Shown here: positions 29,516-38,171 of the stretch, in pieces
How positions within the stretch are numbered: position 1 is the stretch's first letter
Layout: every line of letters starts with the position of its first letter
Source of the DNA: Bacteroidales bacterium
GTDB taxonomy: Bacteria; Bacteroidota; Bacteroidia; Bacteroidales; UBA1715
Direction of reading: 5' to 3'
Assembly: GCA_017516865.1 (NCBI GenBank)
Contig: JAFXAU010000031.1
Coordinates: 124,001 to 188,000, forward strand
DNA length: 64,000 nt
Notes under the pieces: generated by a model
Seen by the model: only the letters and a program-made list of their open reading frames with translations
Databases searched by the model: none
Told to the model about the DNA's origin: nothing
Translations under genes and position numbers: made by a program

Positions 29516-30796
29516 CTATTTTTTTGATAAAAATTCCGCCACGACATACGAACTTCCACCGACAAAAACGACTGTATCATCCGTAACATTTTGTAAAGCA
29601 GCTTTATACGCATTCATTATAGACGTATGAACTGTATGATTTTTTTTCGCGAAATATGGTTCCATACGTTCCATCGGCATGGCACGTTCGATTGACGGCA
29701 TACATAAATAATATGTAGCATTATCGGGCAAAAGGGTTATGATGGTATCAATATCCTTGTCGCCTACCATTCCCCACACTATCCGAACATCTTTTTTCCC
29801 TAATGACTGCAACTGCGGCATAGTATACGAAATTCCATCGTAATTGTGACCTGTATCACAAATCACCAAAGGTTTCTGCGAGATTATCTGCCAACGACCG
29901 ATTAAATTTGTATTGGCAACCACATTCTTATATCCCCGCTTAATTGCAGCAACGGGAATCGTAAAGGTTTTCTTCAATTCCTGCACGGCAGCATAAACCG
30001 TCGCAATATTCTTTGCCTGATATGCTCCATGTAAACCACTGTGTGCTTGAAAAACACGATTGTTTTCCGCATTGAAAATTGAAAATTTTTCAAACCAGTT
30101 TGTGTCGGAAGAAACATGGTACAAACGAGAGGCAAACGTTATGCATGAATTATTTTCTTGGGCAACAGACTCAAACACAGGTGCGGTTTCGGGGTGATAC
30201 TCCCCTATTACTACAGGTACATTAGGTTTTATGATTCCCGCTTTTTCCCGTGCAATTTTCGCCAACGTGTCACCCAAAATCTGCGTATGGTCGTAACCAA
30301 TGTTTGTTATCACCGACAATCTTGGTGTAATCACATTTGTGGAGTCCAACCTTCCGCCCAATCCCACTTCTACCACCGCCACATCGACGTTTTTATGACG
30401 GAAATAATCGAATGCCATCGCCGTTGAGACTTCGAACATAGACGGTTTCAAGCGTTCAAATTCCTTGGAATGCTTTTGTAATAAGGAATTTATGAATTGA
30501 GCCGTTACATTTTTTCCATTAACACGAATCCGTTCACGAAAATCTACTATATGTGGCGACGTGTACAAACCGACCGTATACCCCGCCTCCTGCAATATCG
30601 AAGCAATGAAATGCGACGTGGAGCCTTTCCCGTTGGTTCCTGCCACATGTACGCACACCATGTCTTTTTCGGGATTATCCAAAATCTTCAAGAGACACTC
30701 AATATTATGCAACGACGGCACATACGCCGTCTTTCCCACATGCTGAAAACTGGGGAATTGGGTATATAAATAGTGTAAATTATCGGTGTACCTCAT
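29516..30796 (-). CDS. folC: Dihydrofolate / folylpolyglutamate synthase
   Basis: 426 residues when started at 30796 (MRYTDN). A longer in-frame start at 30826 lies inside the palindromic repeat 30815-30842 and is rejected. A Mur-ligase family enzyme adding glutamate to dihydropteroate or tetrahydrofolate. ATP loop AGTNGKGST (52-60), the YTSPHI motif and the substrate motifs EVGLGGRLDSTNV and NIGYDHT are present. It follows trpB2 after 74 bp, so the pair may share a transcript interrupted by the palindrome. Confidence 0.95.
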   Translation of the reverse strand: MRYTDNLHYLYTQFPSFQHVGKTAYVPSLHNIECLLKILDNPEKDMVCVHVAGTNGKGSTSHFIASILQEAGYTVGLYTSPHIVDFRERIRVNGKNVTAQFINSLLQKHSKEFERLKPSMFEVSTAMAFDYFRHKNVDVAVVEVGLGGRLDSTNVITPRLSVITNIGYDHTQILGDTLAKIAREKAGIIKPNVPVVIGEYHPETAPVFESVAQENNSCITFASRLYHVSSDTNWFEKFSIFNAENNRVFQAHSGLHGAYQAKNIATVYAAVQELKKTFTIPVAAIKRGYKNVVANTNLIGRWQIISQKPLVICDTGHNYDGISYTMPQLQSLGKKDVRIVWGMVGDKDIDTIITLLPDNATYYLCMPSIERAMPMERMEPYFAKKNHTVHTSIMNAYKAALQNVTDDTVVFVGGSSYVVAEFLSKK

Positions 30797-30814
30797 AATA
30801 GTCCTTATAAAATC

Positions 30815-30842
30815 GTAGAGCCACAAAATTTTGTGGCTCTAC
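30815..30842. repeat. Perfect 28-bp palindrome, copy with CCACAAAA core
   Basis: The left half GTAGAGCCACAAAA is followed directly by its exact reverse complement. It lies between trpB2 and folC. The outer six bases on each side equal those of the palindrome at 10515-10544, while the inner eight differ. Confidence 0.8.
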
Positions 30843-30870
30843 AGATAAATAATGTTTTAATTATTGTCAA

Positions 30871-32238
30871 TTACAATTTCGGCAATTTTGCCAAACTTGC
30901 AGCAATGTCCTCGTCTGTTGGAATAGAATCAGTCATTGTTTTTGAATTGAACTGCTCATAAGCGACCAAATCAAAATATCCAGTTCCAGTCAATCCAAAC
31001 ACGATTGTCTTTTCCTCGCCTGTTTCTTTGCACTTCAATGCCTCGTCAATTGCAACTTTTATTGCGTGGCTACTTTCAGGAGCAGGGAGAATACCTTCGA
31101 CACGAGCAAACTTAACGGCAGCTTCGAACACCGAAGACTGTTCAACGGCGCGAGCTTCCATGTATCCGTCGTGGTACAATTGCGACAATATCGGGCTCAT
31201 TCCGTGGAAACGCAAACCTCCAGCATGGTTTGGCGACGGCATGAATTGACTACCCAACGTATACATTTTTGCCAACGGACAAATCATACCCGTATCACAG
31301 AAATCGTATGCATATTTACCACGAGTGAAGCTTGGGCATGAAGCAGGTTCTACGGCAATCACACGATATTGAGCCTCGCCTCTCAACATTTCGCCGATGA
31401 ACGGGCTTACCAAGCCACCAAGGTTCGAACCACCACCAGCACAACCAATAATCATATCTGGTTTGATTCCATATTTCTTCAATGCCTTTTGCGTTTCGAG
31501 ACCGATAATTGTCTGATGCAAAAGCACTTGATTCAACACCGAACCCAAAACATACCGATATCCGTCCATGCTTACGGCAGCCTCTACCGCTTCGGAAATG
31601 GCACATCCCAACGAACCTGTCGTGTCAGGAAATTCAGCAAGAATCTTGCGACCGACATTTGTAGTATTGCTTGGAGACGGTGTTACGTTTGCCCCATACG
31701 TGCGCATAACTTCGCGACGGAAAGGTTTTTGTTCGTATGAGCATTTCACCATATACACACGACAGTCCAATCCGAAATAAGAGCAAGCCATACTCAAAGC
31801 CGTACCCCACTGACCAGCGCCAGTTTCGGTTGTCACGCCTTTCAAGCCCTGTTTTTTGGCATAATATGCCTGTGCAACGGCAGAATTAAGTTTATGACTT
31901 CCAGATGTATTATTTCCTTCGAATTTATAATAAATCTTTGCCGGCGTGCCGAGTGCTTTTTCCAAGAAATACGCACGCACCAACGGCGACGGACGATACA
32001 TCTTATAAAAATTCTGAATTTCCTCAGGAATGTCAAAAAATTTTGTGTCGTTATCGAGTTCCTGTTTGTTCAAATCCTCGCAAAAAATCGGATTCAAATC
32101 CTCAAGGCCGAGAGCCTTACCTGTTGCAGGATTGATTAGCGGAGCTGGTTTATTTTTCATATCAGCACGCACGTTGTACCATTGTGTAGGGATTTCATCC
32201 TCACTTAAATAAATCTTGTATGGAATCTTATCGTTCAT
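30871..32238 (-). CDS. trpB: Tryptophan synthase beta chain, TrpB2 type
   Basis: 455 residues, longer than the ~400 of TrpB1 and matching the TrpB2 / TrpB-like class. PLP lysine K116 in SGSHKLNSA, the indole-site ETGAGQWGTA motif and the phosphate loop GCAGGGSNLGG are present. TrpB2 condenses indole with serine and typically does not need the alpha subunit. No other trp gene is nearby, which is usual for TrpB2, so it may salvage indole. It has a clear promoter at 32262-32291. Confidence 0.94.
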   Translation of the reverse strand: MNDKIPYKIYLSEDEIPTQWYNVRADMKNKPAPLINPATGKALGLEDLNPIFCEDLNKQELDNDTKFFDIPEEIQNFYKMYRPSPLVRAYFLEKALGTPAKIYYKFEGNNTSGSHKLNSAVAQAYYAKKQGLKGVTTETGAGQWGTALSMACSYFGLDCRVYMVKCSYEQKPFRREVMRTYGANVTPSPSNTTNVGRKILAEFPDTTGSLGCAISEAVEAAVSMDGYRYVLGSVLNQVLLHQTIIGLETQKALKKYGIKPDMIIGCAGGGSNLGGLVSPFIGEMLRGEAQYRVIAVEPASCPSFTRGKYAYDFCDTGMICPLAKMYTLGSQFMPSPNHAGGLRFHGMSPILSQLYHDGYMEARAVEQSSVFEAAVKFARVEGILPAPESSHAIKVAIDEALKCKETGEEKTIVFGLTGTGYFDLVAYEQFNSKTMTDSIPTDEDIAASLAKLPKL

Positions 32239-32261
32239 TGTTATTTTGTTTAAAAATCTGC

Positions 32262-32291
32262 CAAATATAAATAAAAACGAAAGTGTAACAA
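32262..32291 (-). promoter_or_regulatory. Promoter of trpB2
   Basis: Minus strand: -33 TTG (32289-32291), 19-bp spacer, -7 TATATTTG (32262-32269), 23 bp before the start codon. Confidence 0.6.
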
Positions 32292-32434
32292 GTCATTTAG
32301 TATTGATTTTATACTATTTACCCATTTCTTTTTTCTTAACGACACACGAATTCCTGAGAAAACGCCATTTGCAAAAAAAAGGCGAACGCAATGCTGCATC
32401 CACCTTCTCCCCTTTCATTATGAAAAAACTACCC

Positions 32435-33261
32435 TTATTCTGACAATTTTTCGTACACGCTGCCAAATACTTTTTTAATAATGTCGCTCGCCCATTGGAA
32501 CGGATTTTTACGAATTTCCTTTTCTTGGTCACCGACTTTCAAGAATAAGCCATCGAGGGCTTTTCCCGTCACATATTCGCCAATGTCGGTATTAACCTCA
32601 TTAAATGCAATATCTTTTCCTGCTATTTTAGCTGCCAGACGAGCCGCGTCGCCATATTGCGATACAAAAACGTAATGTCGTTCCACAAACTTGTTGCAGA
32701 TGCGTTTCCTACGAGTTTCTTTCCCAAAGCATCATCCATTTTCGGTGCATACGCATCGACCAACGAATTATACGTTTGATTCTTCAAATATTTTGTCGCA
32801 GCAAGAGAATCGAAATCCGCAGCAGACTTCAACGATTCACCAGGAACTTCGCCATTCAAAATCTGCAAACCATCAACTATCGACAAATTTGTAATAGCAC
32901 TGGAAAATATTGGAGCAGCATCTTTTGCGGCTTCTTCGGCAGAACGGTTGATCGCAAGAATCAAATCTTCCATTTTACCATCAATCACACTTGCCGCAGT
33001 TGACGAATATTTTCGGACATAATCCATTTTTTCCTTAATTGCCATAGCTTCTTTTGGCAACGGAATTTTTACCAATGCATCGCCATAATAACCATTTGTA
33101 GCAGAAAGAATTGTGGTTGACGAATCAGTACCAATATTCAAGGCTGTTTTCAACCCTTTCACAACATCGTCTGATGACAAATCTCCGTCTTCGCCCAATA
33201 TGTCTTCACAAGAAACAAGTGCAAACGGAACTAACAGTAATAATAAAAATGTTTTCTTCAT
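32435..33261 (-). pseudogene. DUF4197 lipoprotein gene split by one frameshift
   Basis: The first frame (33261 down to a stop at 32623) encodes a lipoprotein signal with lipobox LVSC followed by DUF4197 hallmarks: KGLKTALNIGT, ATNGYYGD, IKI-like LVKIPLP, INRSAEEAAKDA, TKYLKNQTYNSL, ATSLWND. The rest of the domain (RLAAKIAGKD, VTGKALDGLFLKVGDQEKEIRKNP, IIKKVFG) continues in another frame to 32435. The switch is at an A5/T5 run (32666-32670): one extra T would restore a single ~275-residue protein. It could be a real mutation, an assembly error in a homopolymer, or less likely slippage during expression. The function of DUF4197 is unknown; a periplasm-facing lipid-anchored protein is expected. 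Confidence 0.82.
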
Positions 33262-33273
33262 TTGTAAATTTTT

Positions 33274-33304
33274 TTGTCAAATTTAATTCATTTATATATA
33301 TTTG
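33274..33304 (+). promoter_or_regulatory. Promoter of nth and the following operon
   Basis: -33 TTG (33274-33276), 20-bp spacer, -7 TATATTTG (33297-33304), 21 bp before the nth start. It overlaps the divergent -7 box at 33278-33285. Confidence 0.6.
33278..33285 (-). promoter_or_regulatory. -7 promoter box for the DUF4197 lipoprotein gene
   Basis: Minus-strand TAAATTTG, 16 bp before the start codon at 33261, lying inside the spacer of the divergent nth promoter. Confidence 0.45.
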
Positions 33305-33325
33305 ATACACTAATTTTCATAAAAA

Positions 33326-33979
33326 ATGACTCTTGCAGAAAAATATTCATACTGCATACAGAAATTCGAGGAATATTCTCCCGCTCCGAAGACGGAGCTC
33401 ACGTATTCTTCGCCGTTTGACTTGTTGGTTGCTGTAATTCTCTCAGCACAATGTACCGACAAACGGGTCAATATGATTACTCCCGCCCTAATGAAATCAT
33501 TTCCAACGCCTTTGGCAATGTCGCAAGCAAGCGAAAACGAGATTTTCAATCTTATAAAATCGTGTTCCTACCCTAAAAACAAGGCAAAACACCTGAAAAA
33601 TATGGCCACAATGCTTCACAATGAATTTCACGACGAAATTCCCGATGACATTGACGAAATGCAGAAATTACCGGGCGTAGGAAGGAAAACTGCAAACGTG
33701 ATGGCCGCCGTGGTTTTTCACAAACCTGCAATGGCTGTCGATACTCACGTGTTTCGTGTTTCGGCACGAATCGGTTTGGTTAAAAACGCCAAAACACCGT
33801 TAGAAACCGAGAAGCAATTGATCAAATATATTCCCGACGAGAAAATGCACGACATGCACCATTGGCTCATTCTCCACGGACGCTATACCTGCAAGGCAAT
33901 CAAGCCGTTATGTAATAGGTGCAAAATAACTGCAGTATGCGATTACTTCAATAAAAATAGAGGTATATTTGATAAATGA
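33326..33979 (+). CDS. nth: Endonuclease III (DNA glycosylase/AP lyase)
   Basis: 217 residues, base-excision repair of oxidised pyrimidines. The helix-hairpin-helix LPGVGRKTA carries the catalytic K121, and D139 follows in AVDTHVFRV. The [4Fe-4S] cluster ligands C189, C196, C199 and C205 (CX6CX2CX5C) are intact. Its stop overlaps the start of the next gene by 4 bp, so it heads a run with a secreted protein and two fucosidases. Confidence 0.97.
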   Translation: MTLAEKYSYCIQKFEEYSPAPKTELTYSSPFDLLVAVILSAQCTDKRVNMITPALMKSFPTPLAMSQASENEIFNLIKSCSYPKNKAKHLKNMATMLHNEFHDEIPDDIDEMQKLPGVGRKTANVMAAVVFHKPAMAVDTHVFRVSARIGLVKNAKTPLETEKQLIKYIPDEKMHDMHHWLILHGRYTCKAIKPLCNRCKITAVCDYFNKNRGIFDK

Positions 33980-35205
33980 AAAAACTTTGGCTTGTAATAT
34001 TAATGTTTATTTGTTTTGAGAAGGCAAATTCTCAAAATAACATTTTTTATGTCTCTGAACTTAGCGTAGAAACAACATATCAATCATACAAAGGTTTAAA
34101 AATGACTGTTTTATACGTATGGTGCCGCAATGATATCTGGCAAATTGTTGTTGACGAAACATTAAATGTAAAAGGGGATTCCATTTCTTTTGTAGCATTA
34201 CGAGGCAATGAGAAACTGACACACTCTGGTTGGGAAGATTATTCATTTTACGATGCCTGCGGAAGACTATCATACGAAGGTAATTGTCAAGATTGCGATG
34301 AGCCCGATTTTCATAGAATGCCTACCTATCAACACGATGCTTGTTTTTATAACGACAGTCCAAATTTTGATGATGGAAAAGATGTTAAACCCTTTGATTT
34401 TGTTAGAATAGTTACTTCCACGGGTTATCGGGACTATCGCATACTTGCATACAATGTATATACATCATATATAGAAAATCATGCTGGCGAATACGTTTTA
34501 TATTATTTCCCCATTAACTCACAGTGTTTTGATGTAAGATTTCAAGAATACATAAAACTATCAAATTTTCCTCTGATACCATGTGATATTGACGGGAAAA
34601 AACAATACTCCGATTTATGTAATCAAAAGACAGTATCTATTTCGTATAAGAACGACAAAACAGTCTGTTTAACCTCTAAAGAAAAGTATCTCAACTATGT
34701 TCCGATGCAATATTTTTATCCTAAAAGTAATGATGTTAGTTTTATCAGCAAAGAACATGCACCAGATTCAATTTATTACAAAAAACTTTGCCTAAGATTG
34801 CAAATAAGTGATACAGTTTATTATGGTTATTATACAACCCCAACTCCTATGTATCGGTTATATAATTTAAAGGATATAAAAAGTCCACAATTATTAGATA
34901 GTGTTTCCTTTTATAAAAAATTAGATTTTTTTCAGGACTCAGTGCTTAAAATTGAAGGCACATACTATGAAAAAAAACGTTCTGATTCTATAAAAGGGAC
35001 ACGCATTCTTCTGGCAGAAATGAACATAGATGAAAAAGGGTATGTGGTTGACATTTCTATAAAATCAGGCACAAACATTCCTTTTTCAAGAGAGCAAGAA
35101 GAAAAGTTTAAGGAATTATTTATTCGTCAGAAATTATTTAGCCCGGGAACTCGTTTGATGGTTCCTATAAAAACACATAAAGTAATTGTATATCAAATAA
35201 AATAG
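33976..35205 (+). CDS. Secreted protein of unknown function, TonB_C-like C terminus
   Basis: 409 residues with a clear signal peptide ending near ANSQ (about residue 20). The middle is rich in Tyr, Asp and Cys and resembles no family I know. Residues ~330-409 (ILLAEMNIDEKGYVVDISIKSG ... VPIKTHKVIVYQI) have the strand-turn pattern of a TonB C-terminal domain, as in many Bacteroidota surface or periplasmic proteins; this is a weak inference. It overlaps nth by 4 bp and precedes the first GH29 gene by 6 bp. Base composition is more AT-rich than the nth gene before it. Confidence 0.6.
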   Translation: MKKLWLVILMFICFEKANSQNNIFYVSELSVETTYQSYKGLKMTVLYVWCRNDIWQIVVDETLNVKGDSISFVALRGNEKLTHSGWEDYSFYDACGRLSYEGNCQDCDEPDFHRMPTYQHDACFYNDSPNFDDGKDVKPFDFVRIVTSTGYRDYRILAYNVYTSYIENHAGEYVLYYFPINSQCFDVRFQEYIKLSNFPLIPCDIDGKKQYSDLCNQKTVSISYKNDKTVCLTSKEKYLNYVPMQYFYPKSNDVSFISKEHAPDSIYYKKLCLRLQISDTVYYGYYTTPTPMYRLYNLKDIKSPQLLDSVSFYKKLDFFQDSVLKIEGTYYEKKRSDSIKGTRILLAEMNIDEKGYVVDISIKSGTNIPFSREQEEKFKELFIRQKLFSPGTRLMVPIKTHKVIVYQIK

Positions 35206-35211
35206 AATCTT

Positions 35212-36738
35212 ATGAGTTACAAAATTAAAAAGACACTCTCCATAGTTCTGCTTTTGATTGCGAACATCGCATTTTCGCAAGAAATTCCCGTTGTAGAAAA
35301 TCAAACGTTTGAATATCAAGATAATATAGTTGCTTACGACATTCCCCCAAAAATGCAATGGTGGTACGAGGCACGGTTCGGAATGTTCATTCACTTTGGC
35401 TCATACTCCCACTACGGACACGGAGAATGGGAAATGTTTCTCAACAAATGGTCGAAGGTAGATTATCAAAACAAAATCACAAAGAAATTCAACCCGAAGC
35501 ATTTCAACGCCAAGGAAATCGTCTCACTGGCAAAACAGGCGGGAATGAAATACATTATAATAACTGCCAAGCACCACGAAGGTTTTTGTATGTGGAATAC
35601 GCAAGTTGATGATTTCAAGGACTATACGAACACGACCACATTCGACCTCTACCATTATTTGGGATTTGAGCGCGACATACTTATGGAACTCAAAAACGAG
35701 TGCGACAAACAAGGTCTGAAATTCGGTCTGTACTACTCCATTCTTGATTGGAACCATCATTCGCAGTTTGCAAAAGATTATTGGTCGCAGTTGTATTCGA
35801 TGGACGAAAAATCACCATTTATCGAAGCAGAAAAAGCACAAATAAAAGAATTGATTGACCGCTACCACCCAGCTGTTCTTTGGTTTGACGGCGATTGGTG
35901 CGAAAACAAAGACACCGCCGACGTGTTCAATTGGTGGACAAAACAAGATGCCGTCGATTTATACAACTATATTATGTCGATTGACTCGTCAATCATTGTA
36001 AATGAACGAATTAAGCGAAATCTTGGTTTGGGTGACTTTATGTGTCCCGAAGAAAAAATTCCGTCGAAACCGTTGGCTCGCCCGTGGGAAACCTGTCGCA
36101 CTATGAACGGAGCTTGGGGATACGATAAAAGTAAAAGCAGTCCTAAAAATTATCTGACTGCCGACCAAATTTTTGAAGAACTGTTTATGACAGCAAGCCG
36201 TGACGGGAATTATTTGCTCAACATTGGTCCTAAAGGCAATGGAAAACTGTCAAAAGGCGACAAGAACACACTTCGCGCTGTTGGCTCATTGATGAGCGTG
36301 TATGGCGAGGCAATTTACGGCACGGGACGCAATCCATCTCCCGATGGAGATACATACGGGAATAGTCAATCTTATGAAGACAAACATTTGTACACAGTCA
36401 AAGATGGCAAATTGTATTGCTACTCCCGCGACCCATTTGGGACGACATGGACTCCTTTTATAAAGATTCAACATCCAGAATCAGAGAAACATACATATAA
36501 AGTTTACGAACTTTCACATCCCGAACAGGAAATTCAAACTAGCGCTTGTGTACATCGTACAGACACAACAATAGAATTTAGAATTAAGAATTGGGGGTAT
36601 AGGGATTACAGAAACGATACAATATACAATAGACTGAACCAACCTATGCCTATGAAAAGTAACAAGCCAGTAACAAAAGAAAAAGAATTTGAAATTATTG
36701 TTGTTGACATTCCAGATTTTTCAAAAACAAAACAATGA
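35212..36738 (+). CDS. GH29 alpha-L-fucosidase, copy 1
   Basis: 508 residues with a signal peptide (cleavage near AFSQ, ~23), so it acts in the periplasm or at the surface. The GH29 catalytic barrel is clear: WWYEARFGMFIHFG near 50, ITAKHHEGF, a YYSILDW strand, and the nucleophile D226 in LWFDGDW. The C-terminal ~110 residues form a beta domain. It should release L-fucose from glycans; linkage preference cannot be read. The gene next door is a close paralogue, and no fucose permease or isomerase is in the window. Confidence 0.92.
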   Translation: MSYKIKKTLSIVLLLIANIAFSQEIPVVENQTFEYQDNIVAYDIPPKMQWWYEARFGMFIHFGSYSHYGHGEWEMFLNKWSKVDYQNKITKKFNPKHFNAKEIVSLAKQAGMKYIIITAKHHEGFCMWNTQVDDFKDYTNTTTFDLYHYLGFERDILMELKNECDKQGLKFGLYYSILDWNHHSQFAKDYWSQLYSMDEKSPFIEAEKAQIKELIDRYHPAVLWFDGDWCENKDTADVFNWWTKQDAVDLYNYIMSIDSSIIVNERIKRNLGLGDFMCPEEKIPSKPLARPWETCRTMNGAWGYDKSKSSPKNYLTADQIFEELFMTASRDGNYLLNIGPKGNGKLSKGDKNTLRAVGSLMSVYGEAIYGTGRNPSPDGDTYGNSQSYEDKHLYTVKDGKLYCYSRDPFGTTWTPFIKIQHPESEKHTYKVYELSHPEQEIQTSACVHRTDTTIEFRIKNWGYRDYRNDTIYNRLNQPMPMKSNKPVTKEKEFEIIVVDIPDFSKTKQ

Positions 36739-36776
36739 AATATGCACGATTCATATAACAAAAAACAAAAATCGTT

Positions 36777-38156
36777 ATGAAAAAGTTACTCGTAATTCTC
36801 GCCCTGTTATCAACGCAACTGACTTATTCACAGCTTGCTGTCAAGAATCAAAGATTCCAGAGTCAGCCTCAAGGGAAAATGTATAAGATTCCACAAAAAA
36901 TGGAATGGTGGTATGAGGCACGTTTCGGAATGTTCATCCACTTTGGTTCGTATTCGTATTACGGTCACGGTGAATGGTGCATGTTCACCGAAAATTGGAG
37001 CAAGGAAAACTATCAGAATAAAATCACAAAAAACTTTAACCCAAAGAAATTCAATGCAAAACAAATTGTAACACTCGCCAAAAATGCGGGCATGAAATAC
37101 ATTGTAATTACCGCAAAACATCACGAAGGATTTTCGATGTGGCACACCGAAGTTAATGATTTCAAAGATGTTACAAATACACAAATCTATGATTTATACC
37201 ATTATCTCGGCTTTAAACGCGACATTCTCATGGAATTAAAAAAAGAATGCGACAAACAAGGTCTAAAATTCGGGCTCTACTACTCCATTCTCGACTGGAA
37301 CCACCATTCTCAAAATGCAAAAGACCATTGGTCACAATTAGTTTCAATGGACGAAAAAGCTCCGTTCATAGAAGCCGAAAAACGACAAATCAAGGAACTC
37401 ATCGACCGTTACCACCCTGCCGTTCTCTGGTTTGATGGCGACTGGTGCGAAAACAAAGACACCGCCGACGTGTTCAATTGGTGGACAAAACAAGATGCAA
37501 TTGATTTGCAAAAATATATTTTATCCATCGATTCCACTATCATAATAAATGAAAGAGTTAAGCGGAATCTCGGTCTCGGCGACTTTATGTGTCCCGAAGA
37601 AAAAATTCCGTCGAGTCCGCTTAAACGACCTTGGGAAACCTGTCAGACCATGAACGGCAGTTGGGGATTCGATTCCACGAAAATGAATTCCTACAAGCAA
37701 CCCGACACGCTGATTCACGAATTAGAAGCAATCGTCAGCCGTGACGGAAACTATTTGCTGAATATCGGTCCGAAAGGCGACGGTACGCTCACAAAAGAAG
37801 ATATTTCCAATCTGACAGAAATCGGTAAATGGATGAAAATCTACGGAGAATCAATATATGGCACAACACGCAGTCCGTTCGAGGAAGAACCAGAATGGGG
37901 TTATTGTACAAAAAAAGAAGGAAAACTTTACTGTCACATAACGTCTGCCGAAAAATACACGATTATTGACGTGCCGGAAATGACAAATAAAATCAAAAAA
38001 GTGTACGAACTTTCAAATCCGCAGGAAGAACTTCAATATTGGCAGAACAATGACGGCTCCATCAGCATAGAATTTTTCAAAAACCAAAGCGACGAGAACA
38101 AATATCCGTCGGTTATTGTAGTTGAAGTTGTAGGAATGCCTTTTTCAGAGGAATAA
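36777..38156 (+). CDS. GH29 alpha-L-fucosidase, copy 2
   Basis: 459 residues with a signal peptide (cleavage near TYSQ, ~19). By eye about 80 percent of residues are identical to copy 1 across the catalytic barrel (nucleophile D220 in LWFDGDW), but the C-terminal part is ~50 residues shorter and diverged. It is the product of a tandem duplication. The gap between the copies is 38 bp. The different tails and substrate-loop changes (for example HYGHGEWEMF against YYGHGEWCMF) may mean different substrates. Confidence 0.92.
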   Translation: MKKLLVILALLSTQLTYSQLAVKNQRFQSQPQGKMYKIPQKMEWWYEARFGMFIHFGSYSYYGHGEWCMFTENWSKENYQNKITKNFNPKKFNAKQIVTLAKNAGMKYIVITAKHHEGFSMWHTEVNDFKDVTNTQIYDLYHYLGFKRDILMELKKECDKQGLKFGLYYSILDWNHHSQNAKDHWSQLVSMDEKAPFIEAEKRQIKELIDRYHPAVLWFDGDWCENKDTADVFNWWTKQDAIDLQKYILSIDSTIIINERVKRNLGLGDFMCPEEKIPSSPLKRPWETCQTMNGSWGFDSTKMNSYKQPDTLIHELEAIVSRDGNYLLNIGPKGDGTLTKEDISNLTEIGKWMKIYGESIYGTTRSPFEEEPEWGYCTKKEGKLYCHITSAEKYTIIDVPEMTNKIKKVYELSNPQEELQYWQNNDGSISIEFFKNQSDENKYPSVIVVEVVGMPFSEE

Positions 38157-38171
38157 TGAAGGAAAAACAAT

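Noticed and set aside
30797..30826. Longer start for folC
   Set aside because: It lies within the palindromic repeat and adds residues unlike the family.
32660..32675. Programmed -1 ribosomal frameshift in the DUF4197 gene
   Set aside because: The site does not fit the X XXY YYZ slippery heptamer well and no downstream stimulatory structure is obvious; a simple homopolymer indel is more economical.
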